A program made the translations under genes and the position numbers. Source: SIG440 sp045646865 (GTDB lineage: Bacteria; Bacillota; Clostridia; Monoglobales; Monoglobaceae). Taken from it: DNA of 64,000 bases. Under the pieces are notes generated by a model, which was not told where the DNA came from, made no database searches, and saw only the letters and a list, made by a program, of their open reading frames with translations. Positions within the stretch are counted from its first letter, which is position 1, and every line of letters begins with the position of its first letter. Location of the stretch: NCBI GenBank assembly GCA_045646865.1, contig JAZRLM010000012.1, positions 124,001-188,000 on the forward strand, read 5' to 3'. Below are positions 16,219 to 25,499 of the stretch, in pieces.

Positions 16219-17697
16219 TTAGATTTCTTTTTTTGCTTCTTCAAACAAATCAAGAACCTCCTGAGAAGGTTTCTTTGAAATAAGAGAAACAACAATTGCG
16301 GCAGCTAAACCGCAGATGAAACCGGGAATGATTTCATAAAGACCTGTTGATGAAGATAGGAAGTAATACCACAGACCATCAACGGCAAAGCCTGCACAAA
16401 TACCTGCAACTGCACCTGAATATGTAAGGCGTTTCCAGTAGAGTGCCAGGATAATAACCGGACCAAAAGCGGAACCAAATCCTGCCCAGGCACATTCAAC
16501 GAGTGCCATGATACCACCGCTGTTGGGGTTTTTAGCTATAAGATATGCAACAATTGCGATTAATATAACAATAATTCTGCCTGCCCAGAGCATTTCTGCG
16601 TTTGATGCCTTTTTTCTGAAAACAGGCTTATAAACGTCGGATGCAAAAGCTGAAGATGATGCAAGAAGCTGTGAGTCTGCTGTACTCATAGATGCAGCAA
16701 GTATTGCTGAAAGAAGAATACCGCCGATGAATGCGGGGAACACGGCTCTTACCATTTCTATAAATACAAGGTTGTTATTAGATGCGATGTTTGCGTTATC
16801 GCCAAGATACTTTCTGCCAACCAGTCCAACGACGGTTGCCATAATAAGTATGATACCTGTCCATACAGAACCGATAATTCTTGATTTTTTCATTTCTTTT
16901 TCAGATTTGATTGATATGTATCTTACAATAATATGCGGCATACCAAAATATCCAAGACCCCAACCGAGACCTGACAGAATTGTTGAGATGCTTGTCCAGT
17001 CTGCCTTGCCTGTTTCAAGAACATTATAGAAGTTTGCTGGAGCAATAAATTCAGGGGGATTGATTGCAAGCAATGCAATGATAGGAGCAAGCATAAGTGC
17101 ACCAAGCATCAAAAGACCCTGGAAGAAGTCGGTCCAGCATACTGCATTAAATCCGCCAAGGAAGGTGTATACAACGATTACGCAGGTGGCAATAATCATT
17201 GCAAGACTTTTATCCATACCAACAACGGTGTTGAAGAGTGTTCCGCAAGCATCGATACTTGATGCAGAATATATACAATAAACAACAACAAACACTATTG
17301 CAGAAACGATCTGAAGTGCCTTGTTGCTGCTTTTAAATCTGTTTGTTAAAAACTGTGGAATTGTGATTGCGTCATTGGCGCGGATTGAGTAACGTCTCAG
17401 GCGAGGCGCAATAAAAATCCAGGAGCATACTGTTCCTATAAACAAGCCAACCGAAATCCACACCTGACCCATACCATAAAGGAAGATTGAACCAGGAAGA
17501 CCCATAAGCACCCACGCACTCATATCAGATGCACCTGCACTGAGGGCTGCAACCCAACCATTCATATTTCTTCCGCCGAGGAAGTAATCCTTTTCGCCTC
17601 CGTTGCTGTTGCGGCCTTTGATAAAGAAGAAAATGCCGACGCCTACAACCAAAGCAAGATACAGAACCATAGCAATCAGTTCTGATACGTTCATCAT
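16219..17697 (-). CDS. putP: Sodium/proline symporter
   Basis: 492 residues with about 13 membrane helices, a sodium:solute symporter of the PutP group. Typical signatures are KDYFLGGRNMNGWVAALSAGASDMSAW near residues 37-62 and the conserved sodium-site serines in ADSQLLASSS. It imports proline with Na+, giving osmoprotection and amino acid supply. I use ATG 17697; GTG at 17706 is too close to the AAAGGA binding site. It is divergent from copA, and the two promoters share a symmetric intergenic region. Confidence 0.92.
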   Translation of the reverse strand: MMNVSELIAMVLYLALVVGVGIFFFIKGRNSNGGEKDYFLGGRNMNGWVAALSAGASDMSAWVLMGLPGSIFLYGMGQVWISVGLFIGTVCSWIFIAPRLRRYSIRANDAITIPQFLTNRFKSSNKALQIVSAIVFVVVYCIYSASSIDACGTLFNTVVGMDKSLAMIIATCVIVVYTFLGGFNAVCWTDFFQGLLMLGALMLAPIIALLAINPPEFIAPANFYNVLETGKADWTSISTILSGLGWGLGYFGMPHIIVRYISIKSEKEMKKSRIIGSVWTGIILIMATVVGLVGRKYLGDNANIASNNNLVFIEMVRAVFPAFIGGILLSAILAASMSTADSQLLASSSAFASDVYKPVFRKKASNAEMLWAGRIIVILIAIVAYLIAKNPNSGGIMALVECAWAGFGSAFGPVIILALYWKRLTYSGAVAGICAGFAVDGLWYYFLSSSTGLYEIIPGFICGLAAAIVVSLISKKPSQEVLDLFEEAKKEI

Positions 17698-17744
17698 AAA
17701 AAACACATCCTTTTTTGATTTTGTAAAAAATAAAAGTTCTATAT

Positions 17745-17773
17745 ATTTTACAAAAAAATTACAGAAAAGTCAA
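17745..17773 (-). promoter_or_regulatory. Promoter of putP
   Basis: Minus strand TTGACT (17768-17773), 17 bp, TAAAAT (17745-17750). Its -35 is half of an 11-bp inverted repeat (AAAAGTCAAGG/CCTTGACTTTT) shared with the copA promoter. Confidence 0.8.
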
Positions 17774-17801
17774 GGAAAAACCAAAAAAATGTTGTTTTAC
17801 C

Positions 17802-17830
17802 TTGACTTTTATATAGAATAGGAATATAAT
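17802..17830 (+). promoter_or_regulatory. Promoter of copA
   Basis: TTGACT (17802-17807), 17 bp, TATAAT (17825-17830), 41 nt before the start codon. No classical CopY (TACAnnTGTA) or CsoR box is evident. Confidence 0.8.
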
Positions 17831-17871
17831 TGACGGTAGTTAGTTGTGACAAACTGCAAAAAGGAAATGAT

Positions 17872-20355
17872 GTGAAAGTGAAAAGATATAATATTACAGG
17901 TATGAGCTGTGCCGCCTGCAGCGCAAGAGTTGAAAAGTCGGTGATGGCTGTTGAAGGTGTGACAGAATGCTCGGTGAACCTTTTGACAAATTCAATGAAT
18001 GTTGAAGGTACGGCTGACGAAAAAGACATAATATCTGCTGTGGTTGCGGCAGGGTACGGAGCAAGTCTGTCAGGAGCAAAGCAGGAAAAGAAGGAAACAA
18101 CCGAAAAAGGCGAAATAAACAGACTGAAAACCAGACTTTTTTCATCTCTGGGCTTTCTTGCGGTTTTAATGTATATTTCTATGGGGCATATGATGTGGGG
18201 ATTTCCTTTACCGTCTGTGATTGCTGAAAATCCAATGACAATCGGACTTGTTCAGTTGCTTTTAACATCCGCAGTTATGGTTATAAATCAGAAGTTTTTC
18301 GTCAGCGGATTTAAGGGCCTTTTTAAGGGCAGTCCCAATATGGATACCCTGGTTGCTCTGGGTTCGGGGGCGGCGTTTATATACAGCACATATGCATTAT
18401 TTGCTATGGGCGAGGCAATGCTTAATGGCAATGTTGCACACGCCGCGCATTATCTTCATGAACTTTATTTTGAGTCGGCGGCAATGATACTGACATTGAT
18501 TACCGTTGGCAAGCTCCTTGAAACATATTCAAAGGGCAGAACAACCGATGCATTGAAAGGCCTTATGGACTTAGCTCCCAAAACGGCGGTGGTAATCCGA
18601 GACGGCAAAGAGGTTTTAATTTCTGCTGAGCAAATCGCGGTGGGCGATATATTTGTTGTCCGTCCGGGTGAGAGTGTTCCGGCAGACGGAGTGATTATTG
18701 AAGGCAACAGTGCCGTGGATGAATCCGCATTGACGGGCGAGAGTATTCCTGTTGACAAAACTGTGGGTGATAATGTAACGGGTGCAACTGTAAACAAGCT
18801 TGGCTTTATAAAGTGCCGTACAACTGCTGTGGCAGAGGACACAATGTTGTCAAAGATTGTTAAAATGGTAAGCGATACGGCGGCATCAAAGGCTCCCATA
18901 TCCAAGGCGGCCGACAAGGTTTCGGGCATATTTGTTCCTGCTGTTATGGGAATTGCCCTGATTGCAACAGTTGTATGGCTGTTTTTGGGACAGACTGTGG
19001 GATTTGCTCTTGCAAGGGGCATTTCGGTGCTTGTTATAAGCTGTCCTTGTGCTCTTGGACTTGCGACCCCCGTTGCTATTATGGTTGGCAGCGGTGTTGG
19101 CGCAAAAAACGGAATTCTTTTTAAAACGGCGGCGGCGATTGAGGAAGCGGGCAAGGTAAGGATTGCTGCACTTGACAAAACGGGAACGGTTACAATGGGT
19201 GAACCCTCGGTAACGGATGTCTTACCTGCAGACGGTGTTGGAGAAAAGGAATTTCTTGAATTGGCATATTCTCTTGAAAAAAAGAGTGAACATCCATTAG
19301 CGTATGCTGTTGTAAAACGTGCAGAAGATGACGGAATAACTGCAAAAGCGGTTGAAGATTTTGAAATTCTTCCTGGTAACGGTCTTTGGGGGACTATTGA
19401 CGGAAAGCGGATTATTGGCGGAAGTATCAGGTTTATTGCCGAACATTTTGAGTTGGATGAAAAGATAAAAGAAGCGGCATTATCACTTGCCGAAAACGGC
19501 AAAACACCGTTATGTTTCGGAACTGACGGAAATGTGCTTGGGATTATCGCTGTGGCAGACCGTATAAAGCCTGATAGCGCAGAGGCGGTTGACCGACTGA
19601 AAAGTATGGGTGTTAAGGTGGTCATGATTACCGGTGATAATGCAAAAACCGCAAAGGCAGTTGCAGCTCAGGCGGGAATTGAAGATATTGTTGCCGAAGT
19701 CCTTCCCGACGGCAAGGATAAGGAAGTCCGCAAGCTGATGGAGCAGGGGGCGGTTGCGATGGTGGGCGACGGTATAAATGATGCACCTGCACTTATGGCG
19801 GCAAATACGGGAATTGCAATCGGGGCGGGCTCGGACATTGCAATTGACGCGGCGGATGTAGTTCTGATGAAAAACAGCCTTACGGATGCGGCGGCGGCAG
19901 TTAAACTGAGCCGAGCAACATTGAAAAATATATACGAAAATCTTTTCTGGGCATTTATATATAATGTAATAGGAATTCCACTTGCGGCAGGTGTGCTGAT
20001 ACCGTTCGGATTAACCCTTAATCCTATGTTCGGGGCGGCTGCAATGAGCCTTTCAAGCTTTTGCGTTGTTACAAATGCCCTTAGACTTAATTTTGTAAAG
20101 TTACACCCAAATATAAAGGTAAAAGAAACGAAGGAGGATGCGAAAATGAAAATAACTTTAAAAATTGAAGGAATGATGTGCCCCCATTGCGAGGCTAATG
20201 TGAAAAACACTCTTGAAGGTATTCAGTGGGTTGACGGTGTTGAAGTAAGCCATAAGGAAGGTATGGCGGTTGTTACATTAAGTGAAAATGTGTCAGCAAA
20301 TACATTAAAAACGGCGGTTGAAGACAAGGGCTACAAGGTTATTGCGGCTGAGTAA
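17872..20355 (+). CDS. copA: Copper-translocating P1B-type ATPase, with terminal HMA domains at both ends
   Basis: 827 residues. N-terminal HMA domain with GMSCAAC (Cys13, Cys16); membrane helices; actuator TGES; transmembrane metal site CPC (391-393); phosphorylation motif DKTGT (Asp435); hinge GDGINDAP; then a second HMA domain at 759-827 with MCPHC (Cys770, Cys773). CPC and the HMA pattern mark Cu(I) export. The GTG start has AAGGA 6 nt upstream. The C-terminal HMA is unusual and is preceded by a strong internal Shine-Dalgarno and ATG, so a free CopZ-like chaperone may also be made. No separate copZ or repressor gene lies nearby. Confidence 0.95.
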   Translation: MKVKRYNITGMSCAACSARVEKSVMAVEGVTECSVNLLTNSMNVEGTADEKDIISAVVAAGYGASLSGAKQEKKETTEKGEINRLKTRLFSSLGFLAVLMYISMGHMMWGFPLPSVIAENPMTIGLVQLLLTSAVMVINQKFFVSGFKGLFKGSPNMDTLVALGSGAAFIYSTYALFAMGEAMLNGNVAHAAHYLHELYFESAAMILTLITVGKLLETYSKGRTTDALKGLMDLAPKTAVVIRDGKEVLISAEQIAVGDIFVVRPGESVPADGVIIEGNSAVDESALTGESIPVDKTVGDNVTGATVNKLGFIKCRTTAVAEDTMLSKIVKMVSDTAASKAPISKAADKVSGIFVPAVMGIALIATVVWLFLGQTVGFALARGISVLVISCPCALGLATPVAIMVGSGVGAKNGILFKTAAAIEEAGKVRIAALDKTGTVTMGEPSVTDVLPADGVGEKEFLELAYSLEKKSEHPLAYAVVKRAEDDGITAKAVEDFEILPGNGLWGTIDGKRIIGGSIRFIAEHFELDEKIKEAALSLAENGKTPLCFGTDGNVLGIIAVADRIKPDSAEAVDRLKSMGVKVVMITGDNAKTAKAVAAQAGIEDIVAEVLPDGKDKEVRKLMEQGAVAMVGDGINDAPALMAANTGIAIGAGSDIAIDAADVVLMKNSLTDAAAAVKLSRATLKNIYENLFWAFIYNVIGIPLAAGVLIPFGLTLNPMFGAAAMSLSSFCVVTNALRLNFVKLHPNIKVKETKEDAKMKITLKIEGMMCPHCEANVKNTLEGIQWVDGVEVSHKEGMAVVTLSENVSANTLKTAVEDKGYKVIAAE
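20131..20355 (+). other. Internal translation start for a CopZ-like 69-residue product
   Basis: Inside copA and in the same frame, AAGGAGG (20131-20137) lies 8 nt before an ATG (20146). Translation from it gives a 69-residue HMA protein (MKITLKIEGMMCPHC...), the length and start of a free-standing CopZ copper chaperone. Either copA and copZ fused by loss of the stop and the old start is retained, or both products are made deliberately. The signal is visible in sequence; its use is inferred. Confidence 0.6.
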
Positions 20356-20366
20356 AATCATTATTT

Positions 20367-20419
20367 AAAAGAGCTGTTTTATTAAACGTGCAAAATGTTT
20401 ATAAAACAGCTCTTTTTTT
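20367..20419 (+). terminator. Intrinsic terminator of copA
   Basis: 13-bp stem AGAGCTGTTTTAT/ATAAAACAGCTCT with an 18-nt loop, followed by seven T residues. Confidence 0.9.
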
Positions 20420-20431
20420 GTGCAAAAAAAC

Positions 20432-20460
20432 TTGACACAATGCATATTTTACTTTATACT
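20432..20460 (+). promoter_or_regulatory. Promoter of proS and downstream genes
   Basis: Consensus TTGACA (20432-20437), 17 bp, TATACT (20455-20460). The leader is about 138 nt. I looked for the conserved T-box sequence and do not see it. Confidence 0.85.
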
Positions 20461-20604
20461 AAAAGATAATGGTTTACTGTGTAAATTGGGGTATTGTATC
20501 TTTAATTTTACATAGAGGAAATATAAAATTTCGGCTGTGAATAAAAGCGAAATTGCAAGGGGATTACCTCTTGTTGAAATACAAACTTGAAGGGAATGGG
20601 AATT

Positions 20605-22041
20605 TTGGCAAACGAAAAGAAATTAGTAGAAGAAATTACCTCTATGAGCGAGGATTTTGCGCAATGGTATACAGACATTGTGAAAAAGGCAAAATTGGTT
20701 GATTATTCAGGCATCCGCGGTTGTATGGTTATTCAGCCTTACGGTTATGCAATCTGGGAAAATATTCAGAAGGAGCTTGACAGAAGATTTAAGGAAACAG
20801 GCCACGAAAATGTGTATATGCCCATGTTTATTCCTGAAAGCTTGCTCCAGAAGGAGAAGGACCACGTTGAGGGTTTTGCGCCAGAGGTTGCTTGGGTTAC
20901 TCACGGCGGAACGGAAAAGCTGGAGGAAAGACTTTGTGTAAGACCTACCTCTGAGACTTTGTTCTGCGACCATTATGCAAATATTATTCACTCTTACCGC
21001 GACCTTCCAAAACTGTACAATCAGTGGTGTAACGTTGTAAGATGGGAAAAGACAACAAGACCTTTCCTCAGGACAATGGAATTTCTGTGGCAGGAAGGTC
21101 ATACAGCTCACGCAACAGCAGAAGAAGCAGAAGCAGAGACCTTGCGTATGCTGAATGTTTATGCGGATTTCTGCGAGAAGGAGCTGGCAATCCCCGTTGT
21201 AAAGGGAAGAAAAACAGATAAAGAAAAATTTGCAGGTGCCGAGGCTACATACACAATCGAAAGCCTTATGCACGACGGCAAGGCTCTTCAGTCGGGTACA
21301 AGCCATTATTTTGGCGACGGTTTTGCCAAGGCTTTTGGTATTCAGTATACAGGCGAGGATAACGAGCTTCATTATGTTCATCAGACATCATGGGGTATGA
21401 CAACACGTCTTATCGGTGCAATCATTATGGTTCACGGTGATGATGCAGGTCTTAAACTGCCTCCTCGCGTTGCACCTGTTCAGGCGGTAATTGTTCCCAT
21501 TGCACAGCATAAGGAAGGCGTTCTTGAAAGAGCTGAAGAGCTCCGTGCTCAGCTTGCTGCGAAGTTCAGAGTTAAGCTTGATGCAAGCGACAAATCACCC
21601 GGCTGGAAGTTCAGCGAGTATGAAATGAAGGGTGTTCCCCTCAGAATTGAAATCGGTCCAAAGGATATTGAAAATAATCAGGCTGTGCTTGTAAGCCGTA
21701 CAACAAGAGAAAAGTTCTTTGTTTCTCTTGATAATATTGAAGAAGAGGTTGCAAGCCACTTAGAACAGATTCAGCAGGAGATGCTAGATGCGGCACTTAA
21801 AAACCGTGAAGAAAAGACTTCTGTTGCAACTACTTATGATGAATTTAAAGACATTGTTGAAAACAAAGGCGGCTTTGTAAAGGCAATGTGGTGCGGTGAT
21901 GTTGAGTGTGAAGAGCAAATCAAGGCAGATACCTCTGCAACATCTCGTTGTATGCCTTTTGAGCAGGAACAGCTTTCAGACAAATGTGTATGCTGTGGAA
22001 AGCCTGCAAAGAAAATGGTATATTGGGGTAAAGCATATTAA
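20605..22041 (+). CDS. proS: Prolyl-tRNA synthetase (short, archaeal-type form)
   Basis: 478 residues, the usual length of the ProS form without the editing insertion. Class II motifs include RPTSET and TRPFLR, and the C-terminal domain ends in the zinc/tyrosine-type tail (CVCCGKPAKKMVYWGKAY). It charges tRNA-Pro. The TTG at 20605 is chosen because it yields the family start MANEKKLVEEIT; earlier in-frame ATG and TTG codons leave no room for a binding site. First gene of a long plus-strand run. Confidence 0.95.
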   Translation: MANEKKLVEEITSMSEDFAQWYTDIVKKAKLVDYSGIRGCMVIQPYGYAIWENIQKELDRRFKETGHENVYMPMFIPESLLQKEKDHVEGFAPEVAWVTHGGTEKLEERLCVRPTSETLFCDHYANIIHSYRDLPKLYNQWCNVVRWEKTTRPFLRTMEFLWQEGHTAHATAEEAEAETLRMLNVYADFCEKELAIPVVKGRKTDKEKFAGAEATYTIESLMHDGKALQSGTSHYFGDGFAKAFGIQYTGEDNELHYVHQTSWGMTTRLIGAIIMVHGDDAGLKLPPRVAPVQAVIVPIAQHKEGVLERAEELRAQLAAKFRVKLDASDKSPGWKFSEYEMKGVPLRIEIGPKDIENNQAVLVSRTTREKFFVSLDNIEEEVASHLEQIQQEMLDAALKNREEKTSVATTYDEFKDIVENKGGFVKAMWCGDVECEEQIKADTSATSRCMPFEQEQLSDKCVCCGKPAKKMVYWGKAY

Positions 22042-22085
22042 ATTCCTATGTGACCCGGAAAAAAGTTTTCAAGGAGGATTTTGTC

Positions 22086-22937
22086 GTGTTTGAAGGATTT
22101 TACCAGTCGTTGATTAATCAGATAGCATTAGTCAGAATAACCGATATTATTGATGTAATAATAATTAGTATTATAATATACAATACACTCAAGTTCATTC
22201 GCGACACCCGAACAATTCAGTTGCTTAAGGGTGTGGTTGTTCTTGTGGTTATAACTCAGGTCAGCCAGCTTGTGAAATTGCATACGGTGAACTATTTACT
22301 CAGTAGTGCTATGCAACTTGGAGTTGTAGCCTTGATTGTTGTGTTCCAGCCGGAACTCAGGCGTGCCCTTGAACAGGTGGGCAGAACATCCATGGGGCAA
22401 TGGTTCAGTTTTGATGAACATGCCGAGAATGTAGAGATGGAAAAGATTATTTCTGAATTAACAAACAGTTGTACGGCTATGTCAAAAAGCCGTATAGGTG
22501 CCTTGATAGTTCTGGAACGTGAAATAAAAATAGGTGACATTGTAGGAACAGGTATTACACTTAATGCAGAAGTTTCGTCTGAATTACTTATCAACATATT
22601 TATTCCCAAAACCCCCCTTCATGACGGTGCGGTAATTATTCGCGGCAACAAGATCGAGGCGGCAAGTTGTTTTCTGCCTTTATCCCAGAATCCCAATGTC
22701 AGCAAGGAACTGGGTACACGTCACCGTGCAGGACTTGGTATGTCGGAAGAATCTGATGCGGTTGTTGTTATCGTTTCGGAGGAAACCGGTGCTATTTCCA
22801 TTGCATGCGGTGGTGAACTTAATATGAAACTCAGCGCCGAAGCTCTTGAAAGAGAACTTACAAAGCTGTTTGATGTTAAAAAGAAGGAAAGAAAGTTTAA
22901 AAAGAATATTTTTGCCAGAAAGGAGAAGAAAAAATGA
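22086..22937 (+). CDS. cdaA: Diadenylate cyclase CdaA
   Basis: 283 residues. Three N-terminal membrane helices (about 15-90) are followed by a DAC domain with the catalytic DGA motif (LHDGAVII) and RHRAG. It makes the second messenger cyclic di-AMP from two ATP at the membrane, controlling potassium, osmotic and wall homeostasis. The GTG at 22086 has AAGGAGG 8 nt upstream. The stop overlaps the cdaR start, the usual pairing. Confidence 0.95.
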   Translation: MFEGFYQSLINQIALVRITDIIDVIIISIIIYNTLKFIRDTRTIQLLKGVVVLVVITQVSQLVKLHTVNYLLSSAMQLGVVALIVVFQPELRRALEQVGRTSMGQWFSFDEHAENVEMEKIISELTNSCTAMSKSRIGALIVLEREIKIGDIVGTGITLNAEVSSELLINIFIPKTPLHDGAVIIRGNKIEAASCFLPLSQNPNVSKELGTRHRAGLGMSEESDAVVVIVSEETGAISIACGGELNMKLSAEALERELTKLFDVKKKERKFKKNIFARKEKKK

Positions 22938-23875
22938 AAAACTTTTTCATAAAAGATTCTACTTTAAAGGCATTATCATTCGTTATTGCTGTTGTTCTTT
23001 GGTTTTATGTTATATTGGTTATTGACCCATCGGTTGATATTACCATAAAACACATACCTATGCGATATATAAATCAAGGAGTACTTGAAGAACGTGGGTT
23101 AAGCCTTGTTGAAGACCCCGATTTAACCGTTGAACTTAAAATTCGCGGCAGCAGGAAAAAGATTGCAAACATTGACGAAAAAAATATTTATGCAACAGTT
23201 GACCTTGCAAATATGACTAAGGTGGGGAATTTTACGCTTCCTATTAGTGTGTCGGTTCCTTATGAGTATGAAGAAATAGTAACTAAAAACCCTAACAATG
23301 CAAGTATTTTCATTGATAAAATCATAACGGCTGAACAAAGCATCAGAATTGATACTGTCGGCAATGTTGCTACCGGTTATGTGGAAGGTGTGCCCGTTAC
23401 AAGTATTGATTCGGTTACAATTAAGGGTGCATCAACCTTGGTTGACAAAATCAAAGGCGTTGGTGTAACTCTTGATTTTGACGGCAGAAGCGGTGAAATA
23501 AATGACAGAGAAAAGATTTATTTTATTGGTGCTGACGGCAACAAAATAGATGAAAATAATTCTATATATCAGTCGGTAACAATGGATATTGACACCGTTG
23601 AAGTTAATTGTCCTGTAATGAGGGCTAAGATGGTTCCGGTAGAGATTTCGCCGGCACCTGCTGAAAACTACAAGATAACTATTCAGCCGTCAAAAATATT
23701 GATTTGTGCTGATAACGAGATGCTTGACAGTATTACCGAGATTACTGCAACTGTTGATATGAATACCCTGATTAAAGAAGGTGTTCAGCAGGCGGAACTG
23801 CTCATACCTGAAGGGGTTGAGAGACGTGACAGTACTGCTACGGTGGTTACGGTATCTGCTGAAAAAATAGAATAA
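22934..23875 (+). CDS. cdaR: CdaA regulator CdaR (YbbR-domain protein)
   Basis: 313 residues. One N-terminal membrane anchor (about 8-30, then outside) is followed by repeated YbbR domains, seen as repeats ending in motifs like VEGVPVTSIDSVTIKGA. CdaR binds CdaA at the membrane and modulates cyclic di-AMP synthesis. The start overlaps the cdaA stop by 4 nt. In many Firmicutes glmM follows; here it does not. Confidence 0.92.
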   Translation: MKNFFIKDSTLKALSFVIAVVLWFYVILVIDPSVDITIKHIPMRYINQGVLEERGLSLVEDPDLTVELKIRGSRKKIANIDEKNIYATVDLANMTKVGNFTLPISVSVPYEYEEIVTKNPNNASIFIDKIITAEQSIRIDTVGNVATGYVEGVPVTSIDSVTIKGASTLVDKIKGVGVTLDFDGRSGEINDREKIYFIGADGNKIDENNSIYQSVTMDIDTVEVNCPVMRAKMVPVEISPAPAENYKITIQPSKILICADNEMLDSITEITATVDMNTLIKEGVQQAELLIPEGVERRDSTATVVTVSAEKIE

Positions 23876-23895
23876 ACTCGGGAGGACAAACCATT

Positions 23896-25473
23896 TTGAA
23901 TAAGGTTATTGTCAGCGATGTAAAAATGCCCGTGGCGCATACAGAGGAGGAAGTGTTTGCCAAAGTTGCAAAACTCCTAAAAAAACACGGTGCCATACCT
24001 AAGCGGATGACGGTTTATAAAAAATCCCTTGATGCAAGGCGCAAAAACGATATTCATTTTTTATATTCTGTTGCGGCAGAGGTTGAGGGCAGGTTGTCGG
24101 AAACAGCTAACCCAAAGATAAGAAGTTTTAATGATGCACCTGTACTGGATATTGATGACCTTCGGGCAAAGACAAAACCTGACAAGAAGGTTGTTATTGT
24201 CGGTAGTGGTCCTTGCGGATTGTTTGCGGCATATATTCTGGCATATTGCGGTGTGTCGGTAACCGTTCTTGAAAGAGGTGCCGATGTTGACCGCAGATCG
24301 GCGGCTGTTGAAAAGTTCTGGAGGTTTGGTGTACTTGACCCCGATACAAATATTCAGTTTGGCGAGGGCGGTGCAGGAACTTTTTCTGACGGTAAGCTTA
24401 ATACACGGATTGGTGACCCGCTGCAAAGATTTGTTCTTGAAATATTTGTAAGATGCGGTGCACCGAAAGAAATTCTGTATCAGGCAAAACCCCATATAGG
24501 AACAGATTATTTAAAGATTTGTGTAAAGAATCTTAGAAAAGAGATTGAAAGCCTTGGCGGCAGGGTTTTGTTTGATTCCTGCATGACGGATATAGATATC
24601 AGAAATGATAAAGTGGTGGGGGCTAAAGTCAACAATTCTCAATATATTGAATGTGACGCCCTTATTGCGGCACTTGGACATAGCAGCCGTGATACCTATG
24701 AAATGCTATATAATCACGGCGTCAGAATGGAACAAAAACCCTTTGCGGCAGGCGTCAGAATTGAACACAGCCGTGAATTTATAAACAAAATGCAGTATGG
24801 AAATTCTGCTGATTCCGAACATCTTCCGACGGCAGATTACCGTCTTGCATATAATGGTGAAAAACGAAGCTGTTACAGCTTTTGTATGTGTCCCGGTGGG
24901 GTGGTGGTTAATGCATCTTCCGAGCCGGAACATCTGGTGGTAAATGGTATGAGTTATCACCACCGTATGGCTGACAATTCAAACAGCGCCCTTGTTGTTA
25001 CGGTCAGACCCGAAGATTTTGAAGGTACATCTCAATTAGCAGGGATTGAATTCCAAAGAAAATACGAGGCTCTGGCATATAAAACAGCAAGAGGCAAAGG
25101 TCCTGTTCAGCTTGCGGCAGATTTCATAAAGGACAAATTGTCTGACAGATTTAACGGCGTTTCCCCGTCGTTTACGGGCGAAACAGAATTTGTGGATTTA
25201 AGGGCATGTTTGCCTGACTTTATATTTGAGACCCTAAAAGAAGGATTGACCGACTTCAACCACAAGATAAAAGGTTTTTCGGAAGATGGTGCAATTCTTA
25301 CAGGGGTTGAAATGCGGACATCAGCACCACTTCGCATAGTGCGTGATGCAAATTTTGAAAGCGTCAGTCACAAGGGACTTTTCCCTGCAGGAGAGGGCGC
25401 AGGATACGCAGGCGGAATTATGAGTGCCGCCATTGACGGAATAAAGGCGGCAATACAAATTACACAAAGATAA
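23896..25473 (+). CDS. FAD-dependent dehydrogenase, uncharacterised (COG2509-like)
   Basis: 525 residues. After an N-terminal domain of about 95 residues comes a dinucleotide-binding motif VVIVGSGPCGLFAA, then GGAGTFSDGKLNTR and a C-terminal FPAGEGAGYAGGIMSAA flavin-binding motif. This is the pattern of the conserved NAD(P)/FAD-dependent oxidoreductases of unknown substrate common in Clostridia. TTG start with GGAGG 10 nt upstream. It lies within the proS-ispH run. Confidence 0.88.
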   Translation: MNKVIVSDVKMPVAHTEEEVFAKVAKLLKKHGAIPKRMTVYKKSLDARRKNDIHFLYSVAAEVEGRLSETANPKIRSFNDAPVLDIDDLRAKTKPDKKVVIVGSGPCGLFAAYILAYCGVSVTVLERGADVDRRSAAVEKFWRFGVLDPDTNIQFGEGGAGTFSDGKLNTRIGDPLQRFVLEIFVRCGAPKEILYQAKPHIGTDYLKICVKNLRKEIESLGGRVLFDSCMTDIDIRNDKVVGAKVNNSQYIECDALIAALGHSSRDTYEMLYNHGVRMEQKPFAAGVRIEHSREFINKMQYGNSADSEHLPTADYRLAYNGEKRSCYSFCMCPGGVVVNASSEPEHLVVNGMSYHHRMADNSNSALVVTVRPEDFEGTSQLAGIEFQRKYEALAYKTARGKGPVQLAADFIKDKLSDRFNGVSPSFTGETEFVDLRACLPDFIFETLKEGLTDFNHKIKGFSEDGAILTGVEMRTSAPLRIVRDANFESVSHKGLFPAGEGAGYAGGIMSAAIDGIKAAIQITQR

Positions 25474-25499
25474 ATTAAAACAGAAAGGTTTTTAAAGAT

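Noticed and set aside
20461..20604. T-box leader before proS
   Set aside because: The conserved T-box sequence and terminator/antiterminator pair are not visible.
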